Part shown: piece by piece, positions 43,201-53,721 of the stretch | Layout: every line of letters starts with the position of its first letter | Numbering within the stretch: the first letter of the stretch is position 1 | Assembly (NCBI RefSeq): GCF_964019385.1 | Contig: NC_088645.1 | Span: 34,474,820 to 34,538,819, forward strand | DNA length: 64,000 bases | Direction of reading: 5' to 3' | Source of the DNA: Sycon ciliatum | Lineage: Eukaryota; Porifera; Calcarea; Leucosolenida; Sycettidae | Position numbers and translations under genes: made by a program | Notes under the pieces: model-generated | The model's database searches: none | Told to the model about the DNA's origin: nothing | Seen by the model: the letters and a program-made list of their open reading frames with translations, nothing else

Positions 43201-43400
43201 NNNNNNNNNNNNNNNNNNNNNNNNNNNNNNNNNNNNNNNNNNNNNNNNNNNNNNNNNNNNNNNNNNNNNNNNNNNNNNNNNNNNNNNNNNNNNNNNNNNN
43301 NNNNNNNNNNNNNNNNNNNNNNNNNNNNNNNNNNNNNNNNNNNNNNNNNNNNNNNNNNNNNNNNNNNNNNNNNNNNNNNNNNNNNNNNNNNNNNNNNNNN
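43201..43400. other. Assembly gap (200 N)
   Basis: Run of N. Confidence 1.
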
Positions 43401-43524
43401 TGGTCACGTTTGTCCTAGTCTCAGTACCATTGTCTTTCATTATTATTTAATTTTACGAGTTGGGTATGAGAACATAGTAAAAAATTATTATAATAATAAT
43501 GGCGACGTGGAGACAATAATCTTA

Positions 43525-44237
43525 ATAATGCAATGAATATAGCTAAATGCGCACTCATATCACAACCATGGGGACGAATAATGTATTCCAGAACATTTTC
43601 TTGTCAAAATTATCAATGGAATTCGTGACTAAAGAGAATGATGAAACTACAATAGGATTTATACACTTGGAGTGAAACAGCGAGGATACAAGCATAGTAA
43701 GAAAAATAGCACAAACCTAGGAACAATCCGCACAGGTAATAAACTATAGGTGAGGTGAGAAATGATAGGAAATTCAGCAAGTGCAGTGTGACAATGGACA
43801 TGCATGTGCAAGTGTAGTTACAAGCAGTTGAAAGCTCTAGAAGCAGTCTACATTTGCATTCGTGATCCAAATCTTTGTAAAGAAAAAGAAAATGTCACCG
43901 CACTTACGCTCTTTCTTACGCTCTTCCAGTAAATTCGCACTCAAACACACTTGCACATGCATGTCCATTGTCACACTGCGCTTGCTGAATTTCCTTTCAT
44001 TCCTCACCTCACCTTTAGTTTATTACCTGTGCAAATTGTTCCTAGGTTTGTGCTATTTTTCTTACTATGCTTGTATCCTCGCTGTGTCACTCCAAGTGTA
44101 TAAATCCTATTGTAGTTTCATCATTCTCTTTAGTCACGAATTCCATTGATAATTGTGACAAGAAAACGTTCTGGAATACATTATTCGTCTCCATGGTTGT
44201 AATATGAGTGCGCAATTAGTTATATTCATTGCATTAT
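43525..44237 (+). mobile_element. Inverted-arm element with Penelope-type tail (P1-like copy 2)
   Basis: Arms of 291 bases each (43525-43815 and 43947-44237) are inverted copies with some mismatches. The 131-base centre is almost entirely the GIY-YIG-type C-terminal peptide. The arms are not related in sequence to those of 20690-22061, yet the layout is the same: arm, Penelope-type C-terminus, arm starting just after the stop codon. Confidence 0.65.
43804..43932 (+). pseudogene. Short GIY-YIG-tail peptide, 42 aa
   Basis: The frame begins at an ATG still inside the left arm and reads YKQLKALEAVYICIRDP, then NLCKEKENVTALTLF, ending at TAA 43930-43932. It aligns residue for residue with the C-terminus of the ORF at 20937-21773 (QLKVLEAVCIRTHKPDLCKQ). 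It is too short to be an enzyme and is a remnant of a Penelope-like polyprotein. Confidence 0.6.
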
Positions 44238-44394
44238 AATAATAATAATAAAAATAAAAATGCTGCGACTGAGACACAAAGTTAAGAAATCCTTGCTCAA
44301 TTTCATTCTCCATTCTACTCCAGTAGCCATACTGTACAGTACACAGTCAGTAGGAGATTATTGCACAGAAAATAGGAAATGGTTTTAACCTTAC

Positions 44395-44715
44395 CTACAA
44401 TGTTGAGTTGATATGTAAAGCCAGAGGTGTCATCCACTGTTCTGCAATGGTACAGTCCAGTGTATGACGTGTCCAGTATAGGATGTGCTGTCCTGTTCAC
44501 AAATAAAAATCCAAATACTGTGAAGGCACCTGTCTCACCCAACACTAGACTACCATCAGTCTTTTCCAGTCGAATCCATGTCCCTGATCCAATGGCCACA
44601 ATACATTTAGGTAAGTAATCGGTAACATTGGCTGTAGGTTGTCCATCACCAAATGTCACTTTGTATGGTACTGTTGCTTGTTTTGTCCCAGGGGCACGTA
44701 GACTGACAAATTGAC
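44395..44715 (-). CDS. Ig-like domain exon (phase 1-1, 107 aa)
   Basis: The minus-strand acceptor is TATATGCTCATGCAG and the donor is GTAG/GTAAGG. The 321 bases form a symmetric phase-1 module typical of Ig exons. The sequence starts QFVSLRAPGTKQATVPYKV. The first cysteine is in YLPKCIVAIG with Trp in SGTWIRLEK, and the second is in DTSYTGLYHCRTVDD, matching the DxGxYxC motif of Ig domains. The module ends YQLNIVG. Sites NVTD and NRTA could be glycosylated. It would follow the signal-peptide exon at 44974-45022 and precede the split exon. Confidence 0.85.
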
Positions 44716-44973
44716 CTGCATGAGCATATACAAAAGCACAGTATTACAATTACAACTCAATACAATGATCTGAAAATACTCTCACAATGCTAATTCAATA
44801 CCCAAATCACTACTGACAATGACCTGGCCATACTCGCACAATGCCACATTTGGTTTTTGCCCGCATACAAACACCAGGGAAGAAAACAACTTTAATATTT
44901 AACACAACTGAAAATAGTGGAATTGGCAGACCCAAATTCATCGACCATAATGATTATAACAATACTATGTTAC

Positions 44974-45022
44974 CATTGCAGCCAATCAGCAACAGAGGAC
45001 TGAAGAGAAGCAAGCAGCCCAT
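44974..45022 (-). CDS. Putative signal-peptide exon (first exon of Ig/CCP gene)
   Basis: ATG at 45022 opens MGCLLLFSPLLLIGCN, a short hydrophobic leader, and the exon ends in phase 1 at ATG/GTAACA. Joining it to the Ig exon 259 bases downstream keeps the frame and places the leader directly before the mature Ig domain. The donor is not the strongest and the Kozak context is weak, so I am only moderately sure. Confidence 0.5.
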
Positions 45023-45559
45023 CAGGACACCTCCACAGTGGGACACACAAAGAGAAAATGAGAACACAGATCGTACTTTTTAAAAAATTCCACCAATGCT
45101 GGGTATGGACACGGAAAGGACGGGAAGGTAAATGCTTTGCACCTGAAACGACCTGGCTTGCATCCTTTGTTGGGCATACATACATTGAACGGGTTGAATG
45201 ATTCAATCTAACCAATGCCATTTGCATGCCAAACCATGTCAGGTAAGGTGTGAACCATCAATCCACAAGGACATCTGGATAAACACAGGCCCAGACGCAT
45301 GGCTAACGCATGATTCTGACGACGGCTGAACAGGTCTAGAAGGCGGCGCATTTTACTTTACTCAGAAATGCCCGAAATCAATCGAAAAGTAACAAAGTGG
45401 TTTGATTGCTATCTTTCACGGACATGGTACATGTAATACCTTGTGATACTTTTTAGCATTGTTTATGTGTTATTAATGACTATTGATCCTTTATAGTAAT
45501 CTGTGTTGCAATTTGTTAACTTAATACAACGAAGCTTCCTGATGAGCGTTGTGCTAACG
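45023..45559. other. Upstream flank of the Ig/CCP gene
   Basis: Likely promoter side by position. No clear TATA box or other element assigned. Confidence 0.35.
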
Positions 45560-45865
45560 CTAGTTCGATGCATTTTTATATTCTTCTTCGTGGTTTGGTG
45601 TGAACAACAAGGTAACGGTCTTTGTGGCATTCAAGAGTATGTGATATTTGAGCAGCCAGCTTGCGGCAGCTGAAGTAGCCGACTGCAGGGACAACTCCGA
45701 AGTCAAACGGCTCTGGTGTGTTGCGATGGGCGCCGTGTCATCTGCAAATTGGTTGCACTTTGTGTTCGAGTTTGTGCAGGCAGAGGGCAGGTCAATGGTG
45801 TGCATCAAGAACAGCAGGGGGCTAGAACAGATCCTTGGGGCACCTATGCTGGTATGGCTTGCCAC
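45560..45865 (-). pseudogene. LINE reverse-transcriptase fragment
   Basis: The minus frame carries SPLLFLMHTIDLPSA and NQFADDTAPIATHQ, the motifs around the FADD catalytic site, then the typical helical spacer SAAASWLLKYHILLNATKT. Both sides are truncated. It differs from the LINE at 39.9-43.2 kb. Confidence 0.8.
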
Positions 45866-46540
45866 TCACTGAAGGCGTGGGGGGGGGGGTCTTTGGGGTC
45901 GATTGTCAGTCTTATAGCTTTGTAGGATGTTGATTTTAATGCCATCTCTGATTACATGGCCTAACTATAACAAGCGCCTTTCCCTGCATGTTCTGGTGAT
46001 AACTGGTTGGACAGTTTCTCTTGGTTTTTATTCGATATATTTTGGGGATACAGTAAGAATGGATCGTAGTTTATCGCGATCCCACGTGTCAAGCCTGTTG
46101 CCTAGTGCTGCTGTCAAGGTTCACAGGCTACATGAGTGTACCATAATAGTAATTCATTATTTTGTAGTCTAACCCCCAGTGTGATGAAAATATCTGATGA
46201 TAGTCACATGAAACTGACGTTAAAAATCTGTACTTATTGTAAAATCCGTACATATTGTAAAATCTGTACTTATTGTCCTCTGTTGTCAGGGTATGAGCGC
46301 GGGCACATTATTTATAGCGATTATTGGAAGCAGAAGCTTGTCGTTTGGAGTGATAAGTGATCACCGCTGCAGTCAACAATACACGTCAGCTTCCCCGCTC
46401 GGGTATGATTTTTGGACGTATTTCAGAATGGTGGAGTGAAACAATTCGAAACTGTTTATTTGCAGAAATCCCAAAAGAATGATGGGGATAATGTTCTCAG
46501 TGCTAGAAGAGGTGCTCTACCATCTGCGGGTGTATATGCT
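45866..46540. other. No supported gene
   Basis: G-run at 45879-45889 and a triplicated motif TCTGTACTTATTGTAAAATC at 46230-46275. Nothing coding recognised. Confidence 0.5.
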
Positions 46541-46789
46541 CCATCTGTGGACAGCATGCTGTTTCTTTCTTTGTGAACTCATCAGCGCAGCACAGAGAAA
46601 ATGAGGCCAAACTCGATAGCACTAAAAAATAAATTTCCAAAGCCGGATTTACACCAGGCCCGAACGTACGCTGCCAGAGTGCTCAAACTGACAAGTCAGT
46701 GAGCTCTGCGTAATGCAAACAGCAAAGGCACTACCCCACATGAGAGTGCTCAACTACTACAAGAGCAGGAGCGAAAATACTCAATCTGC
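46541..46789 (+). repeat. Dispersed repeat R1, copy C
   Basis: Third copy of the repeat at 134-343 and 573-812, about 46 kb away, with slightly more divergence. Confidence 0.85.
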
Positions 46790-48779
46790 CGGTATACATG
46801 TAGAGTTCCTGCTAATTGGGAACGTAGCTCGCTGTTTTAACTGCGCTTGCATATCAGCTATTTTCGACATGATTATTTGTGGCGTCAGATCAGGGGTGAT
46901 GACCCTAGTCTGCTGGGTTGCTGGCACTAGTCTTCTGGGATGCTGGCGCGGCCAATCGATGCTACCCGGACTTCTTCTGAGGTGAGGCAATATTAGCTTG
47001 TTGGAGTTTTGTTGTTCGAGTACGCTATGGCGTTTGTAGACCCATAAATCATGTGGTTTTTGGGCATTTTTTAGGGGCATGCCGTTTTCAAGTGCTTTGC
47101 ACATTCGATTTACGCCCGAAAATGGAACCTTCCTGCAAAATTAGAGCGAAAGAAGAGAGATCAACTTGCACACTTTGTCCGGTTTTCTCAGACATCCCGA
47201 ATTCTTTTCACAGATGAAGCTGCAGGAAGCCTCAGCCCTTCTTCTAACTTTCTCAGACATGCTCTCGTAATAGTTTCCCGTCTAGTTTTAAAATACCGCT
47301 TACCAAAGCAAAGTCCTGAAGAAGCCATCATTCGCTCGCCCTGTGAGCAACTATCAGTGCGTTGTTGTTTGACCTGATGCACGGGCGTAGCGGCGGTAGC
47401 ACTCGCTGCTGGTACGAGATGTGTTGACTGGGTCGTGCCACTGCAATGCACACACACGCACATGCGCGCTCACGCACACACACATACACACACACACATG
47501 CATACGCACAGGTTTACATGTACAAAAATACACACACACACACACACTCGTGCACGCAAGCACACACGTGCACAAAGACATACAGACACACAGTAAACAT
47601 GTTGCGAAAATCGATCCACTCATTATTTACGCACGTCGTAAAATGTTTCTTGTCTTGTAGAGTCCAGTGTCTGATGTCATGGTCTAGTGTACATGTGAGT
47701 ATAGTGTAAAACATATACATCATGACGTATCAGATTGAGTGTATCCCAATACAATGTATGTGGCGTGTATGGTACCAGGTGCATGCAAAGGTGCGTATAG
47801 TTAGAGAGTACCGTGCTTGGGTAGTGTTAGAGTAAAACCTGGTTTAAGCAACCACCCCACGGTGCGAGCAAAAGCGATCGTTAAAGCCAGGTGGTCTTTA
47901 GAACCAGGTCCTATACATTCGTGGCATATCGCATTATGCATACACGTGCATGATTGTACTTCCTTGTACACAAGGCTTTCCTGTAGTTTGGTCAGAGAGC
48001 TAGAGTGATGAGTGATTCGTCCTTGGTCTAGTTGTCTTGGTCTGGGTCATGTGTTCTATTTGTATCTCTCCCTGATTGCTTGTCGTTATAATTATATCAG
48101 TGGGTGCCCCCTTGAAGTAATTGAGGTGACTCCCAACCAGGGTACAAACGCCTGGTTGTTTATTTTCCAAACTGGTCCAAGTAGGCTCAAACCGGGTCGC
48201 TGACCCGCCTGACAATGCTCTAGTCTAGAGAAGACACATCTGTGGACTATGGATAGTGCAGTGGAACATACAGAATACAGCATCCAGCGCGCATCCAGCA
48301 CGCAAGGATCACAGTACAGAGCTAGACCAGAAATAACAATAGCATGAGAAGATTAGTACACATACAGCGTAGAGCAATGAACCAGAGCAGCCCACCAACT
48401 GGGTCTGTTTTCAGTATAAGCGCCTTCGGATTTTCAGTATCGTGCAGTGTTTGCACGTCCTGCCAATGTACGGCCGTGTGCATCGTTTTCATTGTATTTG
48501 TTCGACACTCACATGTTTGTCGGTGGATGGATTTGTTAGTGCAAAACAACATAATTATGACTTGTACCACGACTTGTTTTTGTGCTATATGTACATGATG
48601 TAGTCGAAGAGCGGCATACACTCGCTTTGGCACAGGGATATACATAGCTCATATTGCGCTTGCCATGCTTCCGCACACATAGCTTCAGCTGATCGATCCT
48701 CTTCAATGTTCTGTATCATTTTGCTCAAATTCCGTAGTGCGGACGAATGAGCGATCGAATAATCAGGATTCCACATGTT
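46790..48779. other. No supported gene; microsatellite and M2 fragment
   Basis: CA-rich microsatellite at 47446-47600. A partial copy of the 16218-16445 element family lies at 47829-47915 (AGTAAAACCTGGTTTAAGCA ... GTGGTCTTTAGAACCAGGT). No gene recognised. Confidence 0.55.
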
Positions 48780-49440
48780 AATTCTACACTCCCTAACTGA
48801 ATGACCTCACTCAAAAATGGACGACAGTGCACTGTACTCAGTAGTGAACAGAAATCAAACAAATACATGTAATCCAAACAAGTTTCGTGCTGACGCCACA
48901 CTAACTAAAGTCTGAACGGAACCAATCTATATCGCTTCCTCTTACCTCGTTCTTACCCCGAGGGTTGCGTCGCCAATCTGGGAAGATAACAAATCCCTTT
49001 CACGGCGTTCCAAACTTGCTCAACCTGAAGGGGCAATGCGCGCACCACAAGAAGAAGTACGGCCAGAAATCAATGGCAGCAGAACTATCTCAGAAAGCGG
49101 GATAAAATTAATGTCGGCTCGCCAGAACACGCTGAGCCGACACCTAGTCAACTGAGCTCATGAAGCAAAGTAGTGTCCCTTCTTTCTTGAGACGCAAACA
49201 GCACACACGCGTTTACCAATGTCGATCATGATACCGAACAGGACGCCTGATTGATAATGTCAATGTTACGTCATGTGATCGTTCAGGGTTCGAGATGCAG
49301 ACGCACAACCCGGACGCGGTGGGTCCGTCCAAAAGGCCAATGCAGCGTACAGGTGCACGCAGGAGAGCGGTACTGCTCCCTCCAACACTTATTTTTGGAT
49401 GAGACAGGGGTGGATGCTAGCGTACCGGCCCCACATGATT
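48780..49440 (-). repeat. Inverted copy of dispersed family R2
   Basis: The complement matches 54620-55090 and 61725-62165 (for example ATGATCGACATTGGTAAACGC, GAACGAGGTAAG, CGATATAGATTGGTTCCGTT). It is more diverged than those two are from each other. Confidence 0.8.
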
Positions 49441-50107
49441 ATTATGATCACAGTCAGATAACGCTCAAGTAGATCTACTCATGAACTAACTCTTTTTACA
49501 AAGGAATAAAATAGAGACTTAGTCGGAGGGAAATATGTTAGCACACGAAGAGACGAAGCCAGTTGAAAATTTGATAAGGCCTTCCGCACCATTACTTCAC
49601 GAATCAGCACATGGGGATAATGTGACGAAGTACAACCATCAGGAGCCCATTGGCGGGCATCGGATCAGGTAGCGCTGCCTAACACTACCCTGAATAAGTG
49701 TGTACCCAACCAGCGTGATTCACACAATCCATCTGCTGAGGGAGGTGGTGGTGCAATCACTACACATCATAATCAGGTCCCCTGCTTCTCTGGATGCAGT
49801 ATGTAATGATATTCCGGAGCTCTTTACGATTTCACGCGCGAGCGCGCAGCAAATGCCACCTAGATGTGCTTGAGGCTGTTTACATTGCCAAGCTACAGCC
49901 TGACCGCCTGTAGACAAAAGGAGGTAGTTAGGAAGGTAGTGCTATTTTGAATTACCACCTCCCTGTTACCGTTCTTGTAATCGTTGGCGCAACTCCCACC
50001 ATTATTCACCCTGTGTACGTTTCGTCACAATTTTTCCGCCAATATGCTGAACAGATCGACATGGTTGTGCTTCGTCACATTATCAACAAACACTGATTTG
50101 AGACGTA

Positions 50108-50887
50108 ATGGTAAGAAAGGCCTCATCAGATTTTCAACGGGCTTTGTATCTTCGTGTGCTGACAAACGAAATGCAGAAGATTCCGATATATTCCACAAAC
50201 ATCAAGCGATGCGCTTCATTTTGCAACGATCAATGCTGGTCAAGTGACAGCTATCCCATTCCGACAACTGTGATCGATTTCCCACTGGAAATGCACAAGG
50301 AGGGTACGGCACACTCCACGCTACTCGTAGTGCTTTATCCTCACTCTTCTGTGTTGACGGGCGCAAAGTGGGCGAAAACCCTTCGGTCTGCCCATTCTTG
50401 GCAGGGATCAAAAACCTGGAAGGCCCAACGCCCAAATACCCTGTTCCTTTGGGATGCCTCAGTATGGCTGACCTACTTTGCAAATTGGAAGGTCAGCTCT
50501 TCATGTCTCAATGATGTCGCCTTAACGTCAACCAGTATTATGGTATGTCTGTCTCTGCAGAGGGTTCATACCAACACGAATGTGGATTTCCAGCAGAAGG
50601 TAGAGACAGACGCCTCGTTCCTACATGTATTTGTGTACAAGGATCTTAAAGTTGCCCGGAATTGCCCTCTGTTTGTAATTTCATTGCTCCTTCTCACCGA
50701 GGATGATCCGTTACAATCAGCTGTTTTGCTCACCGACCCACTACGCCTAGAGTTTCCCCAAATCGGCCGGCCAAAAAAATTCCCGAAAATGAGACTTATC
50801 GAAAAATCGCTAAGCTTTTCGCCGATTTTGGAGGGTTCCTTTGAGAATCGCCGAAAATCTACCAAAATGTTTTGCAATGTGCGTTGA
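50108..50887 (+). CDS. Unrecognised 259-aa open frame
   Basis: Longest unexplained frame in this part of the window, from ATG at 50108 to TGA at 50885-50887. I recognise no domain. It has hydrophobic stretches (STLLVVLYPHSSVL, LFVISLLLLTEDDP) and many Ser and Cys. The last 45 or so codons overlap a repeat (AAAAATCGCTAAGCTTTTCG) present again at 51206-51225, which argues against a conserved gene. It could be chance or part of an old transposon. Confidence 0.2.
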   Translation: MVRKASSDFQRALYLRVLTNEMQKIPIYSTNIKRCASFCNDQCWSSDSYPIPTTVIDFPLEMHKEGTAHSTLLVVLYPHSSVLTGAKWAKTLRSAHSWQGSKTWKAQRPNTLFLWDASVWLTYFANWKVSSSCLNDVALTSTSIMVCLSLQRVHTNTNVDFQQKVETDASFLHVFVYKDLKVARNCPLFVISLLLLTEDDPLQSAVLLTDPLRLEFPQIGRPKKFPKMRLIEKSLSFSPILEGSFENRRKSTKMFCNVR

Positions 50888-51637
50888 TGAACGAATGATG
50901 TTGATGCAAGCATGACCGCTCGAGCTATCTTCTTCAGTACTTGTAGTACTAGTGCGTTGAGGTCATGTGACTCGTGTCCTTTTTCATCCTCTCAAACAAA
51001 CATTAGCCATTATCAAGATCATTACTAGTAAAATCGCCAAATGGGCCCGCCGAAAAATTCGCCGAAAACACAAGACTTATGGAACCGTCGGTCAGTGTCG
51101 TGCAATGGTATCGCATGAGCTGATCGTTTAATTAATACCTGGTGATATTAGTGGGCATTATAGCGTAACTTGTAGTTCCTTGGTCTTTTTTTATTTTCTA
51201 TGGAAAAATCGCTAAGCTTTTCGCCGATTTTAGAGGTTACCTTTGAGAAGCGCCGAAAATCTACCATAACTTCCAATGTCTCAACAATTTTGAAGCCAAT
51301 ATGCCAACAATTCTTTTAGCCGATTTTCAAATATATTCCAATTTTGCAGCCTCTTTTCGAACGATCGATTTTGCAGCCCAATCTTTTGCAGCCAAAAACT
51401 GATGTATATTTGAGCCGGGCAAAAAGCCGAATAGGGGGGATTTGGGGAAAAACGGGCCGATTTGGGGAAAGTCTAACTACGCCCGTCTGGAGAGCCTCAA
51501 GGCTCAACTACTCATCAGCCACGCCGTGCCCTACAAGCCAGTTTCCACTGACACTGTTCCCCGTGGGTCTAGTTTGTTATGACCCAGGCTGGGATCCACA
51601 CTGAAGTGTTCCGTGCCCAAGGTGTTTGTGGACCCAG
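50888..51637. other. Repeat-rich non-coding region
   Basis: Copies of GCCGATTTT/AAAATCGCC motifs, with 51202-51260 repeating 50798-50868. No gene supported. Confidence 0.55.
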
Positions 51638-51851
51638 TGCCTCAGCTAGGCATTGGTGGATAATGCTCGAAAAGGTGGCAGATTCTGCTCGAAAAGCAGT
51701 GAAATTGGCAGAACCATACAAACCTTATGGCGGGCAATTCCTCGAATTCTGCTCCATTTCTTTATCCACATACTAAACATGCATGAAACTTACCAGAAAA
51801 AGTAACCAATTCTGCCAATTTTCTGCCTGAATTATCCGCAAAGGCCTAGCC
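51638..51851. mobile_element. Small inverted-repeat element, family M1 copy 2
   Basis: The inner 51677-51827 matches 6174-6329. Here outer inverted tips are also visible (TAGGCATTGGTGGATAAT against ATTATCCGCAAAGGCCTA), so this copy may show the true ends. Confidence 0.7.
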
Positions 51852-52829
51852 TCAGCTGCCATCATGCTCAACAAGCCCCGGTAGAAGCAGTCTGGAAGGC
51901 CGGTGATTGGTCCGGTCAGTGGTCATTCAGCCGACATTATGACAGACGGGAAGCTAGTCCACCCTCTTGTACAGTATCCAATGCTCTTCTGAAGCATAAT
52001 ACGAAATGGCTCCCCACTTCTTCATCCTGTAGTTCACCATGCTATACTCATCTCATGCTATTTGATGGCTTCAGATGGAAGTATTATTTTTCGTTGGCTG
52101 AGCGTAGCGAATGAAACGAAAAATGATTTTTTTGCCAGCATTTTCACCATAGTTACGGCGCCAGGATTGCGTCTCCTGTTTTTTTGTCAGTGTTCTCACA
52201 CTTTTCTCTTTATCGTGGTCTTTCTCTTTTCGTTGTAGTAGTCGTAAGTGAACAAAGACCACACTAAAACTGTGATCTGTATCTTTCCGTTGCGTGTGGG
52301 TGTGTCTGCGGTGTACGCAGGGGCAAGCTAGCTGGCAAGAAGTGATGTTGTCTTACAATGACAGTGCCTTTCGAGTTGATTATGTGACAATGACTTGTTG
52401 GATACGTCAAGCATTTCAGCTTCTGCTTTGAAGTCTCAAGTAGAACGTATCACACTGTGCATGCACAGTGTGATAGGATAGGGAGAGCAGGTGAAGTAGA
52501 AATGGAAATTGAAGGAGTTTCGGCAAACTGCAATTAGAGTTCTACTAGCCTCCATGTACCATCCAGGAATACTGTGCACTCAGCTAGTTCAAGGGTTGAA
52601 CTACTTGTACCCCCTCTAGAAATGCTTGAGGGAAGAACTGACTTGGCGACGTGCCCGAGTGCACGTGCGGACCAGAAGAGACGAGAAAGGGAACATTATT
52701 TTTCGTGAAATTGTTTAATATTTGCGTGATCTGTGATTACTGTGTACAGTATGTGTCAAGTTAGAACGTATCAACTGTGCAGTCCTTTTACATACACATT
52801 ATTCCTGGATGCTATAATGTCTTCTACGA
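51852..52829. other. No supported gene; contains a 26-bp palindrome
   Basis: 52449-52474 is a perfect palindrome (ATCACACTGTGCA and its complement, no loop). Nothing coding recognised. Confidence 0.55.
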
Positions 52830-53470
52830 GTTAGCGTGGCGGCGGAGTCGCTACTTTCCCACTTCGGAGTTGCATCGGATTTTCACTGGACAAGACTGTC
52901 AAAAGCAGCTTCCCCACAGCTAAATATTTTCCGGTTCAGCCCCTGCTTGAAACACACTGACTCAGTGCGAGCCGGATGAACACTCCGTGGCCGATGTGCA
53001 TGATACCCAGAAGGAAACAACACAAAACCAAGAAACCAAAGCAAGCGAAGCAGAGCAACTAGCCTTGAGCCTCGGAAAGCTGCATATGTGCACCAAGCGA
53101 GTACAGCTAGAGTGCTGCTCAATGAAATCCAGTCGTGTCACTCACGTACATGCCGGGCGTTGCGCAGCCCTAGACCTACGAACACTGGGCTGAGAAATGG
53201 TTCAAAGCGAGAACTGTTATTTTGAGTGTAGCGACTGGATTCATTCATTCATTCAGCAGCACTAGGCTCTGTAGCTGTCAATCCTCGCTCACATGACATG
53301 ATCGTAACCGTAAACGTAAATGTCCACCATGCATGATTTTTGAAATAAGAACACTCCTGTACACTACACAGTATCATGAATTTTGACGGGCTGCCGGCAG
53401 ACGTACCTTTGGATGTAGTCTGAATCACATCAATCGGTATTATGGAGTTTGACAATCGTAGATCTACTTG
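52830..53470 (+). repeat. Partial copy of dispersed family R3
   Basis: Shares TCACTGGACAAGACTGTCAAAAGCAGCTTCC and the following AAATATTTTCC...GCTTGAAACA block with 54160-54240 and 61215-61290. Confidence 0.75.
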
Positions 53471-53721
53471 AATGTGAACCTAATCATGTGGAACACAGTA
53501 GCTACATGTAGCACTGGTGAACCATCCAATATCGATGGTGCCACGTACAGTACTGCACACCCACTGTACCCGACTGGCCGCCGAGACGTCTGTTGTAGCC
53601 CTGTCCGTACAGCAGCACATACATGTACATACTGCATTGGGCTTGCGGACGGATCCACCACGTCCGGCTTATGTGTCTACATCTCGATCTCGGAACGCTG
53701 AGGCTGAAGGTGCAATGAGCG

